The position numbers and the translations under genes were made by a program. A DNA stretch of 64,000 nt, from assembly GCF_001013905.1 (NCBI RefSeq), contig NZ_LN831790.1:5780001-5844000 (forward strand). The letters run 5' to 3'. The DNA is from Streptomyces leeuwenhoekii. GTDB taxonomy: Bacteria > Actinomycetota > Actinomycetes > Streptomycetales > Streptomycetaceae. Of this stretch, positions 9,380 to 23,449 are shown in pieces (the first letter of the stretch is position 1; each line of letters opens with the position of its first letter). Below the pieces are notes generated by a model. It was given only the letters and a program-made list of their open reading frames with translations, searched no databases and was not told where the DNA came from.

Positions 9380-9448
9380 CGCGATCCCTCTTGTCGTGGT
9401 GGGGGGCGTCCAGCCGCAACGGATGATCGTCCGCCGCTGAAACGAATG

Positions 9449-9471
9449 GCAAGTGCTTGCAGAGTCTTGCA
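9449..9471. promoter_or_regulatory. Candidate MalR operator on the malR side
   Basis: GCAAGTGCTTGC at 9449-9460 is a near-perfect palindrome, and CTTGCA recurs at 9456-9461 and 9466-9471, a 10-base (one helical turn) direct repeat. The TTGCA half-site is shared with the operators before malE and the amylases. Its position 70-90 bases upstream of malR suggests autoregulation, which is inference. Confidence 0.55.
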
Positions 9472-9556
9472 CACACGTCCGAGTCCCCGCCCTACGGCGG
9501 AAACAGCGGTCTCGACACGGTCGAGGGCGGGTCACGGAGGCATAACTCTCGGCGGG

Positions 9557-9579
9557 CCTTGCACTTTTTTTCTGCAAGG
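9557..9579. promoter_or_regulatory. Candidate MalR operator upstream of malE
   Basis: CCTTGCA at 9557-9563 and TGCAAGG at 9573-9579 form perfect 7-base arms around a T-rich 9-base spacer. It lies just upstream of the likely malE promoter. Inverted repeats built on CTTGCA are known from Streptomyces malE and amylase promoters and are bound by MalR-type repressors. Confidence 0.65.
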
Positions 9580-9581
9580 TC

Positions 9582-9610
9582 TTTCGGAAACCTTTCAGCG
9601 CTGTTACGTT
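9582..9610 (+). promoter_or_regulatory. Likely malE promoter
   Basis: TTTCGG at 9582-9587 (-35) and TACGTT at 9605-9610 (-10) are separated by 17 bases beginning AAACCTT. The same arrangement (TTGCTG, a spacer containing AAACCTT, then TACCGT) occurs before the amylopullulanase gene, so the two promoters look related. No transcript mapping is available here. Confidence 0.45.
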
Positions 9611-9711
9611 CACGTCGCCCGGCGGCCGCAATGGCGCAGTCGGCAAGTCGGCAGGAACGGCGACGGGACCGTCCCCTGCACCACTCGGGCTTTCACCCTC
9701 AAGGAGAACTC

Positions 9712-10983
9712 ATGCGGCGTGGCATAGCGGCCACCGCGCTGGTGGCGTCCCTGGCTCTCGCGGCGACGGCCTGCGGCGGCGACGGCGGCAGCGACAGCGA
9801 GTCGGGCGGACCGGTCACGATCACCTGGTGGGACACCTCCAACGCCACCAACGAGGCGCCGACGTACCGCGCCCTGGTCAAGGAGTTCGAGGCCGCCCAC
9901 AAGGACATCAAGGTCAAGTACGTCAACGTCCCCTTCGACCAGGCGCAGAACAAGTTCGACACCGCCGCCGGCTCCAAGGGCGCCCCCGACGTGCTGCGCT
10001 CCGAGGTCGGCTGGACCCCGGCCTTCGCCAAGAAGGGCTTCTTCGCGCCGCTGGACGGCACCGAGGCCCTCGCCGAGCAGGACAAGTTCCAGCCCAGCCT
10101 GATCGAGCAGGCGAAGTACGAGGGCAAGACGTACGGGGTGCCGCTGGTCACCGACACCCTCGCCCTCGTCTACAACAAGGAGCTGTTCGCGAAGGCCGGC
10201 GTCGAGGCCCCCAAGACCTGGGAGGACCTGAAGAAGGCCGCCGCCGTCATCAAGGACAAGACCGGCGTCGACGGCTACTGGGGATCGACCGCCGGCTACT
10301 ACGCGCAGCCCTTCCTCTACGGCGAGGGCACCGACACGGTCGACGCCGAGGCCAAGAAGATCACCGTCAAGTCGCCCGAGGCCGAGAAGGCCTACGGCAC
10401 CTGGCTGAGCCTGTTCGACGGCAAGGGCCTGCACAAGGCCGACACCACCGCCGACGCCTACGCCCACATCCAGGACGCGTTCGTCAGCGGCAAGGTCGCC
10501 GCCATCATCCAGGGCCCGTGGGAGATCACCAACTTCTACAAGGGCTCCGCCTTCAAGGACAAGAACAACCTCGGCATCGCCACCGTCCCGGCGGGCTCCA
10601 CCGGCAAGGCGGGCGCCCCGACCGGCGGCCACAACCTCTCCGTGTACGCCGGTTCCGACCAGGCGCGCCAGAAGGCCGCGCTGAAGTTCGTGAAGTTCAT
10701 GACCTCGGCGAAGGCCCAGGAGACCATCGCCCTGAAGAACTCCACCCTGCCGACGCGCCAGGACGCCTACACCGCGAAGGTCAAGGCCGACCCCGGCATC
10801 GCGGGCTACCAGACCGTCCTGTCCGCGGCCCAGCCGCGCCCGGCCCTGCCCGAGTACAGCTCGCTGTGGGTGCCGCTCGACGACGAGCTGCCCAAGATCG
10901 CCGGCGGCGACGAGTCCCTGGACAAGGGACTGAGCAACGTCGAGACCGCGATGACCAAGCTGGTGCCCGACTTCGCCAAGTGA
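9712..10983 (+). CDS. malE: Maltose/maltodextrin-binding lipoprotein of an ABC importer
   Basis: A 423-residue extracellular solute-binding protein. The lipoprotein signal is clear: MRRGIAAT, a hydrophobic core, and a lipobox LAATAC with C21 as the lipidated residue, then a Gly/Ser linker. The mature part has family-1 binding-protein features (ITWWDTSN, a PLVTDTLALVYNKELF segment, and IIQGPWEITNFY). AAGGAG sits five bases before ATG 9712. It heads malE-malF-malG and is divergent from malR. A strong hairpin follows the gene, so malE mRNA is probably more abundant than malFG, as is usual for binding proteins. No ATPase gene is nearby; Streptomyces generally supply a shared MsiK ATPase from elsewhere. 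Confidence 0.95.
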   Translation: MRRGIAATALVASLALAATACGGDGGSDSESGGPVTITWWDTSNATNEAPTYRALVKEFEAAHKDIKVKYVNVPFDQAQNKFDTAAGSKGAPDVLRSEVGWTPAFAKKGFFAPLDGTEALAEQDKFQPSLIEQAKYEGKTYGVPLVTDTLALVYNKELFAKAGVEAPKTWEDLKKAAAVIKDKTGVDGYWGSTAGYYAQPFLYGEGTDTVDAEAKKITVKSPEAEKAYGTWLSLFDGKGLHKADTTADAYAHIQDAFVSGKVAAIIQGPWEITNFYKGSAFKDKNNLGIATVPAGSTGKAGAPTGGHNLSVYAGSDQARQKAALKFVKFMTSAKAQETIALKNSTLPTRQDAYTAKVKADPGIAGYQTVLSAAQPRPALPEYSSLWVPLDDELPKIAGGDESLDKGLSNVETAMTKLVPDFAK

Positions 10984-10991
10984 GTCCGACC

Positions 10992-11032
10992 GGCCGCCGG
11001 ATCCTCCGGGAGGGGGAGGGGATCCGGCGGCC
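10992..11032 (+). terminator. Strong hairpin between malE and malF (attenuator or mRNA stabiliser)
   Basis: GGCCGCCGGATCC at 10992-11004 and GGATCCGGCGGCC at 11020-11032 are perfect 13-base arms with a purine-rich 15-base loop. It begins nine bases after the malE stop. There is no U-run, so a partial terminator or a 3' stabiliser of malE mRNA is more likely than full termination. The next 130 bases hold imperfect CGTGATCCCCGG repeats. Confidence 0.65.
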
Positions 11033-11183
11033 ACCGGCCTGCCGCCCCGGCCGGGTGCCGGCCCGTCGCGGCCTGCGGTCCCGGTCCCGGTCTCCTCGAT
11101 CCCCGGTCCTCGTCCGCGTGATCCCCGGCCCGTGCCCGGCCCGTGATCCCCGGTCCTCCTGATCCTCCAGAAGGTGTCGCACC

Positions 11184-12188
11184 ATGACAGTCGCCATCGA
11201 CCGCGCGACCGGCAAGCGCCGCGGTGACCGCGCGCCACGTCCCGGCCTGGGCCGGCGTCTGCAGCACGGCTGGCAGAAGCACTGGTACGCCTACGCCATG
11301 ATCGCGCCGGTGGCCGTCGTGCTCGGCGTCCTCGTGCTGTATCCGCTGGCGTACGGCTTCTACCTCACCCTCACCGACGCCGACAGCCTCAACAGCGCCC
11401 GCACCATCGGCGTCAACGAGATCGAGGCCACCTACAAGTTCATCGGCTTCGACAACTACGCCGACATCCTGTGGGGCGAGACGGCCTACGAGCGGTTCTG
11501 GTCGCACTTCATCTGGACGGTGGTGTGGACGGCCGCCTGCGTCGCCCTGCACTACGGCATCGGCCTGGGCCTGGCCCTGCTGCTCAACCAGAAGCTGCGC
11601 GGGCGCACCTTCTACCGGCTCGTCCTGGTGCTGCCGTGGGCGGTGCCGACCTTCGTCACCGTCTTCGGCTGGCGGTTCATGCTCGCCGACGCCGGCATCA
11701 TCAACTCCGGCCTCGACTTCCTCGGCCTGCCCACGCCGCAGTGGCTGGAGGACACCTTCTGGCAGCGCTTCGCCGCGATCATGGTCAACACCTGGTGCGG
11801 TGTGCCGTTCATGATGGTCTCGCTCCTGGGCGGCCTGCAGTCCATCGACGCCTCGCTGTACGAGGCGGCCGAGATGGACGGCGCGAGCGCCTGGCAGCGG
11901 TTCCGGCACGTCACCCTGCCCGGGCTGCGGTCCGTCAGCTCCACCGTCGTGCTGCTCGGCATCATCTGGACCTTCAACCAGTTCGCCATCATCTTCCTGC
12001 TGTTCGGGAACACCGCCCCCGACGCGCAGATCCTCGTCACCTGGGCCTACCAGCTCGGCTTCGGGCAGCAGCCGCGCGAGTTCGCGCAGTCCGCGGCCTA
12101 CGGCATGCTGCTGCTGGCCGTCCTGATCGTCTTCACCTCCTTCTACCGCCGCTGGCTGAACCGCAATGAGCAGCAGCTCGCGAACTGA
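11184..12188 (+). CDS. malF: Maltose/maltodextrin ABC transporter permease MalF
   Basis: A 334-residue inner-membrane permease with about six transmembrane segments, starting after a basic cytoplasmic N-terminus (MIAPVAVVLGVLVLYPLAYGF is the first span). The conserved EAA loop that contacts the ATPase reads EAAEMDGA followed by RFRHVTLPGL, near residues 228-250. AAGGTG lies seven bases before ATG 11184. It partners MalG in the membrane and receives sugar from MalE. The stop is 13 bases before malG, so the two are co-translated. Confidence 0.94.
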   Translation: MTVAIDRATGKRRGDRAPRPGLGRRLQHGWQKHWYAYAMIAPVAVVLGVLVLYPLAYGFYLTLTDADSLNSARTIGVNEIEATYKFIGFDNYADILWGETAYERFWSHFIWTVVWTAACVALHYGIGLGLALLLNQKLRGRTFYRLVLVLPWAVPTFVTVFGWRFMLADAGIINSGLDFLGLPTPQWLEDTFWQRFAAIMVNTWCGVPFMMVSLLGGLQSIDASLYEAAEMDGASAWQRFRHVTLPGLRSVSSTVVLLGIIWTFNQFAIIFLLFGNTAPDAQILVTWAYQLGFGQQPREFAQSAAYGMLLLAVLIVFTSFYRRWLNRNEQQLAN

Positions 12189-12201
12189 GGCAGGAGCCCC
12201 C

Positions 12202-13116
12202 ATGAGCACCACGACCCTCGGCGAGGCCACCGCTGCGCCGGAACCGGCCTCCGCGCCCCCCGCCACCCCCCGCAGGTCGCGCCGCCGCGGCGAACAGGGC
12301 CGGGCCGCCGCCCTCGCCTCCCACGGCGTCCTGGCCGGCGCCTGCCTGATCGCGCTCTTCCCCATCGCATGGCTGGTCTTCCTCTCCCTCGGCCCGGACA
12401 AGGACGACTACCTGCACCCCGAGCGCATCTGGGGGAAGATGACGTTCGACAACTACGCGTACGTCCTCCAGCACACCAACTTCTTCGAGTGGCTGAAGAG
12501 TTCGCTGATCGTCTCGCTCGGCACCACCGTCATCGGCGTCCTGGTGGCCGCCACCACCGGCTACGCCGTCTCCCGCATGCGGTTCCCGGGCTACCGCAAG
12601 CTGATGTGGATCCTGCTGCTGACGCAGATGTTCCCGATCGCCGTGCTCATCGTGCCGATGTACCAGATCCTGTCCGAGCTCCAGCTCATCGACAGCTACC
12701 TCGGCCTGATCCTCGTCTACTGCTCGACCGCGGTGCCGTACTGCGCCTGGCTGCTCAAGGGCTACTTCGACACCATCCCGTTCGAGATCGACGAGGCGGG
12801 CCGGGTCGACGGGCTGACGCCCTTCGGCACCTTCTTCCGGCTGATCCTGCCGCTCGCCCGGCCCGGCCTGGCGGTCGCCGCCTTCTACAGCTTCATCACG
12901 GCCTTCGGCGAGGTGGCGTTCGCGTCCACGTTCATGCTGTCCGACACGAAGTACACCTTCGCCGTGGGACTGCAGAGCTTCGTCAGCGAGCACGACGCGC
13001 AGCGCAACCTGATGGCCGCAACCGCCGTGCTGATCGCCATCCCTGTGTCCGCTTTCTTCTACCTTGTACAGAAGAACCTGGTCACCGGCCTGACGGCGGG
13101 CGGCACCAAGGGCTGA
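12202..13116 (+). CDS. malG: Maltose/maltodextrin ABC transporter permease MalG
   Basis: A 304-residue permease, the second membrane subunit of the importer. A Pro/Ala-rich N-terminal tail of about 30 residues precedes six predicted spans (HGVLAGACLIALFPIAWLVF is the first). The ATPase-contact loop is EIDEAGRVDG then FFRLILPLARPG, near residues 194-220, as expected for the family. A good GGCAGGAG ribosome binding site overlaps the end of malF. The C-terminus (FYLVQKNLVTGLTAGGTKG) is typical of MalG. Confidence 0.94.
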   Translation: MSTTTLGEATAAPEPASAPPATPRRSRRRGEQGRAAALASHGVLAGACLIALFPIAWLVFLSLGPDKDDYLHPERIWGKMTFDNYAYVLQHTNFFEWLKSSLIVSLGTTVIGVLVAATTGYAVSRMRFPGYRKLMWILLLTQMFPIAVLIVPMYQILSELQLIDSYLGLILVYCSTAVPYCAWLLKGYFDTIPFEIDEAGRVDGLTPFGTFFRLILPLARPGLAVAAFYSFITAFGEVAFASTFMLSDTKYTFAVGLQSFVSEHDAQRNLMAATAVLIAIPVSAFFYLVQKNLVTGLTAGGTKG

Positions 13117-13274
13117 CGCCCGGGCCGGGCAGACTCCCGCGCCTGACCGCGCGGGTGGCGGCCGCGGTGCACCATCCGACCCCGCTGTCACCGCGGCCGC
13201 CTCGTCACCCTCCGTCCGCCCCCGACCCCGAGCCGCGAAGACCGATGTCACATCCGTTACGCATCAAGGACGCC

Positions 13275-14984
13275 ATGAGCCAGCACTCCGCCGCCCCGGC
13301 ACCCTCTACCGAGCTGTTCGAGCAGGGGGCATCCCCTGCCCTGGCCACCGTCGCCGAGCGCCGCGACTGGTGGCGGGACGCGGTGATCTACCAGGTCTAT
13401 CCGCGCAGCTTCGCCGACAGCAACGGCGACGGCATGGGCGACCTGGAAGGTGTGCGCACCCGCCTGCCGTACCTGCGCGATCTCGGCGTGGACGCCGTGT
13501 GGCTCAGCCCCTTCTACGCCTCGCCGCAGGCCGACGCCGGCTACGACGTCGCCGACTACCGGGCCGTCGACCCGATGTTCGGCACCCTGCACGACGCCGA
13601 CGCCCTCATCCGCGACGCCCATGGACTGGGCCTGCGGATCATCGTCGACCTGGTCCCCAACCACTCCTCCGACCAGCACGAATGGTTCAAGCGGGCGCTC
13701 GCCGAAGGCCCCGGCTCCCCGCTGCGGGAGCGGTACCACTTCCGCCCCGGCAAGGGGAAGAACGGCGAACTGCCGCCCAACGACTGGGAGTCCATCTTCG
13801 GCGGGCCCGCCTGGACCCGGGTCACCGAGCCCGACGGCACGCCCGGCGAGTGGTACCTGCACCTGTTCGCCCCCGAGCAGCCCGACTTCAACTGGAACCA
13901 CCCGGCCGTCGGCGACGAGTTCCGCTCCATCCTGCGCTTCTGGCTGGACATGGGCGTCGACGGCTTCCGCATCGACGTGGCCCACGGTCTGGTGAAGGCC
14001 GAGGGCCTGCCGGACCTGGGCGCCCACGACCAGGTGAAGCTGCTGGGCAACGACGTCATGCCCTTCTTCGACCAGGACGGCGTGCACGAGATCTACCGCC
14101 AGTGGCGCCACATCCTCGACGAGTACTCGGGCGAGCGCATCTTCGTCGCCGAGGCGTGGACCCCGACCGTCGAGCGCACCGCGAACTACGTCCGCCCCGA
14201 CGAGCTGCACCAGGCGTTCAACTTCCAGTACCTGAGCACCCACTGGGACGCCGAGGAGCTGCGCGGCGTCATCGACCGCACCCTGGAGGCGATGCGCCCG
14301 GTCGGCGCCCCCGCCACCTGGGTGCTGTCCAACCACGACGTCACCCGGCACGCCACCCGCTTCGCCAACCCGCCCGGCCTCGGCACCCAGATCCGCCTGG
14401 CCGGCGACCGGGAGCTGGGGCTGCGGCGGGCGCGCGCGGCGACGCTGCTGATGCTGGCGCTGCCCGGGTCGGCCTACATCTACCAGGGCGAGGAGCTGGG
14501 CCTGCCGGACGTCGTCGACCTGCCGGACGAGGTGCGCCAGGACCCGGCGTACTTCCGCGGCGCCGGCCAGGACGGCTTCCGCGACGGCTGCCGGGTGCCG
14601 ATCCCGTGGACGCGCACCGGATCGTCGTACGGCTTCGGCGACGGCGGCAGCTGGCTGCCGCAGCCGAAGGGCTGGGGCGAGCTGAGCGTCGAGGCGCAGA
14701 CCGGCGTGCCCGGCTCCACGCTGGAGCTGTACCGGACCGCGCTGGCCGTGCGCCGCGACCAGCCCGACCTGGGCGCGGGCGAGGCGGTGGAGTGGCTGCG
14801 GGCCCCCGAGGGCGTCCTGGCCTTCCGGCGCGGGCACGTCGTGTGCGTCGCGAACACCACCGGCGAGTCGGTGGCGATGCCCTCCTACGGCAGGGTGCTG
14901 CTCGCCAGCGGCGAGGTGACCGAGGCGGGCGGCGAGGCCAAGGTGCCCGCCGACACGACCGTGTGGTGGACGACGGCGGACTGA
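13275..14984 (+). CDS. aglA: GH13 alpha-glucosidase, cytoplasmic
   Basis: A 569-residue glycoside hydrolase family 13 enzyme with no signal peptide, so it should act in the cytoplasm on maltose and maltodextrins brought in by MalEFG. The N-terminal barrel begins WWRDAVIYQVYPRSF, the oligo-1,6-/alpha-glucosidase type. Catalytic residues are visible: nucleophile D234 (GFRIDVAH), acid/base E293 (VAEAW) and D355 (SNHDVTRH). It follows malG by 158 bases. AAGGA precedes ATG 13275 with short spacing; the in-frame ATG 13245 (MSHPLRIKDAM) is an alternative with a weaker ribosome site. The gene name follows the S. coelicolor homologue as I recall it. A strong terminator follows. Confidence 0.92.
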   Translation: MSQHSAAPAPSTELFEQGASPALATVAERRDWWRDAVIYQVYPRSFADSNGDGMGDLEGVRTRLPYLRDLGVDAVWLSPFYASPQADAGYDVADYRAVDPMFGTLHDADALIRDAHGLGLRIIVDLVPNHSSDQHEWFKRALAEGPGSPLRERYHFRPGKGKNGELPPNDWESIFGGPAWTRVTEPDGTPGEWYLHLFAPEQPDFNWNHPAVGDEFRSILRFWLDMGVDGFRIDVAHGLVKAEGLPDLGAHDQVKLLGNDVMPFFDQDGVHEIYRQWRHILDEYSGERIFVAEAWTPTVERTANYVRPDELHQAFNFQYLSTHWDAEELRGVIDRTLEAMRPVGAPATWVLSNHDVTRHATRFANPPGLGTQIRLAGDRELGLRRARAATLLMLALPGSAYIYQGEELGLPDVVDLPDEVRQDPAYFRGAGQDGFRDGCRVPIPWTRTGSSYGFGDGGSWLPQPKGWGELSVEAQTGVPGSTLELYRTALAVRRDQPDLGAGEAVEWLRAPEGVLAFRRGHVVCVANTTGESVAMPSYGRVLLASGEVTEAGGEAKVPADTTVWWTTAD

Positions 14985-15022
14985 CGCCCCGGCCCGCCGG
15001 AATTTTCTCGGCAATCTCGTAC

Positions 15023-15053
15023 GGCCCGCTGCCCTTTCGGGCGGCGGGCCTTT
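15023..15053 (+). terminator. Terminator of the mal-aglA operon
   Basis: GGCCCGCTGCCC at 15023-15034 pairs with GGGCGGCGGGCC at 15039-15050 (one G-T wobble) around a TTTC loop, followed by TTT. It lies 38 bases after the aglA stop and before the separate amylase promoter. Confidence 0.8.
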
Positions 15054-15068
15054 AACATCTGCGTCACC

Positions 15069-15094
15069 GAAACCTTGCTGAAGGTTTCAGCAAG
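15069..15094. promoter_or_regulatory. Two overlapping perfect palindromes: MalR-type operator of the amylase gene
   Basis: Two dyads share bases. GAAACCTT (15069-15076), GCTG, AAGGTTTC (15081-15088) is perfect over 8-base arms. CTTGCTGAA (15074-15082), GGT, TTCAGCAAG (15086-15094) is perfect over 9-base arms. A -35-like TTGCTG (15075-15080) lies inside them. The CTTGC/GCAAG half-sites match those before malE, so binding by MalR is likely. The overlap means the two dyads could be alternative sites or recognised by two proteins. Confidence 0.7.
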
Positions 15095-15143
15095 AGTCTT
15101 CAACGAGCCGCGACAGCCTTCGACGAAGAAGGAAACCCCACCC

Positions 15144-16520
15144 ATGGCACGCAGAACCCTCCTCTCCGGCGCCCTCGCCCTCGCGACCGCCGCCCTTGTC
15201 ATGAACCCGTCCGCCGCACAGGCGTCCCCGCCGGGATCCAAGGACGTCACCGCCGTCCTCTTCGAGTGGAACTTCGCCTCCGTCGCACGGGAGTGCACCA
15301 ACACCCTCGGCCCGGCCGGCTACGGCTACGTCCAGGTCTCCCCGCCCGCCGAGCACATACAGGGCGCCCAGTGGTGGACCTCGTACCAGCCCGTCAGCTA
15401 CAAGATCGCCGGACGGCTCGGCGACCGCGCGGCCTTCCAGAACATGGTGAACACCTGCCACGCGGCCGGCGTGAAGGTGGTCGTCGACGCGGTGGTCAAC
15501 CACATGTCGGCGGGCAGCGGCACCGGCACCGGCGGGTCGTCGTACACCAAGTACAACTACCCCGGGCTGTACTCCTCCTACGACTTCGACAACTGCACCG
15601 CGCAGATCACCAACTACCAGGACCGCGGCAACGTCCAGAACTGCGAGCTGGTAGGCCTCGCCGACCTCGACACCGGCGAGGAGTACGTCCGCAAGACCGT
15701 CGCCGGGTACCTGAACGACCTGCTCTCGCTCGGCGTCGACGGCTTCCGCATCGACGCCGCCAAGCACATCCCGGCCGCCGACCTGGCGAACATCAAGTCC
15801 CGCCTGACCAACCCGTCCGTCTACTGGAAGCAGGAGGTCATCCACGGCGCCGGGGAGGCCGTCCAGCCGGCCGAGTACACCGGCAACGGCGACGTCCAGG
15901 AGTTCCGCTACGCCTATGACCTCAAGCGCGTGTTCAACAGCGAGAACCTCGCCTACCTCAAGAACTACGGCGAGGGCTGGGGCTACCTGGGCAGCGGCTC
16001 GGCCGGTGTCTTCGTCGACAACCACGACACCGAGCGCAACGGCTCCACGCTCAGCTACAAGGACAACGCGAACTACACCCTGGCCAACGTCTTCATGCTG
16101 GCCTGGCCGTACGGGGCACCCGACATCAACTCCGGCTACGAGTTCTCCGACCACGACGCCGGGCCGCCCAACGGCGGACGGATGAACGCCTGCTGGCAGG
16201 ACGGCTGGAAGTGCCAGCACGCCTGGCCGGAGATCAAGTCGATGGTCGCCTTCCGCAACGCCACCCGGGGCGAGGCGGTCACCAACTGGTGGGACAACGG
16301 CGGCGACGCGATCGCCTTCGGGCGGGGCGCGAAGGGCTTCGTGGCCATCAACCACGAGTCCGGCCCGCTGACCCGCACCTACCAGACGTCGCTGCCCGCC
16401 GGGACGTACTGCAACGTGCAGAACAACACGACGGTGACCGTGAACGGCTCCGGGCAGCTCACGGCCACGCTCGGCGGCAACACGGCGCTCGCCGTGTACG
16501 CCGGCAGGTCCGGCTGCTGA
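15144..16520 (+). CDS. Secreted alpha-amylase (GH13)
   Basis: A 458-residue extracellular alpha-amylase that cuts internal alpha-1,4 bonds of starch. A Sec signal peptide ([20 protein letters not shown], cleavage near AQA-SPP at about 29) is followed by the barrel, beginning [19 protein letters not shown] as in Streptomyces amylases. Catalytic residues are D204 (GFRIDAAKH), E238 (HGAGEAVQ) and D295 (VDNHDTER). It ends with the small beta-sandwich domain ([20 protein letters not shown]) and has no starch-binding CBM20. The start has GAAGGAAA about nine bases upstream. It has its own operator-bearing promoter and is probably controlled by MalR with the mal operon. Confidence 0.95.
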   Translation: MARRTLLSGALALATAALVMNPSAAQASPPGSKDVTAVLFEWNFASVARECTNTLGPAGYGYVQVSPPAEHIQGAQWWTSYQPVSYKIAGRLGDRAAFQNMVNTCHAAGVKVVVDAVVNHMSAGSGTGTGGSSYTKYNYPGLYSSYDFDNCTAQITNYQDRGNVQNCELVGLADLDTGEEYVRKTVAGYLNDLLSLGVDGFRIDAAKHIPAADLANIKSRLTNPSVYWKQEVIHGAGEAVQPAEYTGNGDVQEFRYAYDLKRVFNSENLAYLKNYGEGWGYLGSGSAGVFVDNHDTERNGSTLSYKDNANYTLANVFMLAWPYGAPDINSGYEFSDHDAGPPNGGRMNACWQDGWKCQHAWPEIKSMVAFRNATRGEAVTNWWDNGGDAIAFGRGAKGFVAINHESGPLTRTYQTSLPAGTYCNVQNNTTVTVNGSGQLTATLGGNTALAVYAGRSGC

Positions 16521-16546
16521 GCCCGGATCCTGGCGGAGGGCCCGCA

Positions 16547-16588
16547 CAAGGGTCGTGAAATGTCTTTCCGTTACTTTCACGACCCTTG
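16547..16588. promoter_or_regulatory. Long inverted repeat upstream of the amylopullulanase gene
   Basis: CAAGGGTCGTGAAA at 16547-16560 and TTTCACGACCCTTG at 16575-16588 are perfect 14-base arms with a 14-base spacer. The right arm runs into TTGCTGCAA (16586-16594), itself a small palindrome built on TTGC half-sites. It could be an operator for MalR or another regulator, or a terminator of the upstream amylase gene (stop 26 bases earlier), although no U-run follows. Confidence 0.6.
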
Positions 16589-16615
16589 CTGCAAACCTTG
16601 CGCCGGCGCTACCGT
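16586..16615 (+). promoter_or_regulatory. Likely promoter of the amylopullulanase gene
   Basis: TTGCTG (16586-16591) and TACCGT (16610-16615) are separated by 18 bases that include AAACCTTGC. The arrangement parallels the malE promoter. The -35 box overlaps the TTGCTGCAA palindrome, so a bound repressor would block it. Confidence 0.5.
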
Positions 16616-16665
16616 CACGCCGGGGTCGGACCCGAACGAGCCGCACGACCAAGGAGTTCTCACCG

Positions 16666-22074
<5,409 letters not shown>

Positions 22075-22127
22075 GCACCGCGGCGCACGGTTAGGGTGAG
22101 CCCTGCTGTTCACGAACAGGAGGGCTC

Positions 22128-22490
22128 ATGCCGCAGATCACCGTCGACTACTCCGCCGAGCTGGCGGACGACTTCGACCGGCCCGCGTTCGCGCGGGCCC
22201 TGCACACCGCCGTGGTCGACATCGCGGCCGCCAGGCCGCCCGCGTGCAAGACCCAGTTCCGCCGCACCGAGCACACCACGGTCGGCCCGGACACCGAGGG
22301 GCACGCCGTCGTGCACGTCACCCTGGGGCTGCTCGCCGGCCGCACCGAGGAGACCAAGGTCCGGCTCACCGAGGCCGTGCTGGAACTGCTGCGGCAGTAC
22401 GTCAAGCCGGCCGGCGGCCTCGCCCTGCACGCCTCCGCCGAGGTGCGCGAACTCGACCCGTCCTACCGCAAGTACGAGCAGGAAGCCTAG
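22128..22490 (+). CDS. 5-carboxymethyl-2-hydroxymuconate isomerase-like tautomerase
   Basis: A 120-residue small protein of the CHMI/tautomerase-related family: it begins MPQITVDYSAEL with the N-terminal proline (after Met removal) that serves as catalytic base in this superfamily, and keeps HVTLGLLAGRTEETK and LHASAEVRELDPSYRK. In the aromatic-degradation pathway CHMI isomerises homoprotocatechuate ring-cleavage products, but no such pathway genes are nearby, so the substrate here is uncertain. AGGAGGG precedes ATG 22128 at good spacing. It is convergent with the TetR gene downstream. Confidence 0.85.
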   Translation: MPQITVDYSAELADDFDRPAFARALHTAVVDIAAARPPACKTQFRRTEHTTVGPDTEGHAVVHVTLGLLAGRTEETKVRLTEAVLELLRQYVKPAGGLALHASAEVRELDPSYRKYEQEA

Positions 22491-22509
22491 GCCCTGTCCG
22501 ACCGGGCCT
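22489..22509. terminator. Short hairpin shared by convergent tautomerase and TetR genes
   Basis: AGGCCC (22489-22494) and GGGCCT (22504-22509) overlap the stop codons of both convergent genes, which are only 18 bases apart. The stem is short, so termination is uncertain. Confidence 0.35.
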
Positions 22510-23249
22510 TAAGGGGTGTCCGCCTGGAACCCCCGGGGGACCAGCGTGGCGAGCCGGGCGGCCAGCTCCCGGAAGGGGCCGTCGGCCGGCTCGTCCGCCA
22601 GGGTGCGGCGCAGCAGCGTGCCCATCTCCTCGTCGTGGGCGGCGCTCACCGCCAGCAGCGCGGCGAAGTCCTGCACGAGCTGGGTCTGGAGCTCCGCGCG
22701 CGGGACGCGCCGGCCGTCCAGCCAGATCAGCGCCGTCGACTCGGCCAGCGAGATCCATGTGCGGACGACCAGTTCCAGGCGCGCGGGCGGATCCGGCACC
22801 CCCAGGTGCGACAGGATCTGGTCGTACGCGGCCTGCCGGACGGAGTCGATGAGCGCGCACGTCGCCGAGGCGGTGCTCATGGAGCAGGTGCCGCCCGCGG
22901 GGACCGCCGGGCCGCCGCGCATCAGCGCCGAGAACCCGGGGCCGTGCTCGTCGACGAAGTCGAAGAAGCGGCCCATCACGCGCAGCAACCGCGCCCCCAG
23001 CGGCCCGTCCTGCGGTTCCGCGAACCGGGCGGCCAGATCCTCCGCCGCCCGCTTCAACGCCGCCTCGTAGAGGCTGAGTTTGCCGGGGAAGTAGTGGTAG
23101 ACGAGCGGGCGGGAGATGCCCGCGGCGGAGGCTATCTCGTCGATGGAGACCTCGTCGGGCGAGCGGCGGCTGAACAGTTCGAGAGCGACGCCGATCAACT
23201 GCTGCCGCCGCTCCTCGACGCCCATGCGGCGGCGTGCCCCGGTAGTCAT
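22509..23249 (-). CDS. TetR-family transcriptional regulator
   Basis: A 246-residue regulator. The DNA-binding domain is N-terminal: RRQQLIGVALELFSRR, then IDEIASAAGISRPLVYHYFP (recognition helix) at about residues 38-57. The remaining helical domain should bind a small ligand; it has no recognisable specificity. The ATG at 23249 is exactly six bases after a TAAAGT -10 box on the minus strand, so the mRNA is likely leaderless. No clear target operon is adjacent. Confidence 0.92.
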   Translation of the reverse strand: MTTGARRRMGVEERRQQLIGVALELFSRRSPDEVSIDEIASAAGISRPLVYHYFPGKLSLYEAALKRAAEDLAARFAEPQDGPLGARLLRVMGRFFDFVDEHGPGFSALMRGGPAVPAGGTCSMSTASATCALIDSVRQAAYDQILSHLGVPDPPARLELVVRTWISLAESTALIWLDGRRVPRAELQTQLVQDFAALLAVSAAHDEEMGTLLRRTLADEPADGPFRELAARLATLVPRGFQADTP

Positions 23250-23449
23250 ACGAACACTTTACCGATCGATTCCGGCCGCGGAACGGGCAGATCCGGCAGC
23301 GGCGTTCACCTGTCCGGCAGCGGCCGCTCACCCGGGCCCATGTGCGGGGACGGGCATCGCGCCCCCCGCCGGGCGGCGCCTCGCCAGGGTGACCGGCCCT
23401 TTTCTTGCAGTCGCCGGGGCGGTGGCCCCCGTGCCGCGGGGGCCCGCCG

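Noticed and set aside
11090..11165. CGTGATCCCCGG repeats before malF as a regulatory array
   Set aside because: Only two good copies, in GC-rich filler sequence; no clear half-site or spacing.
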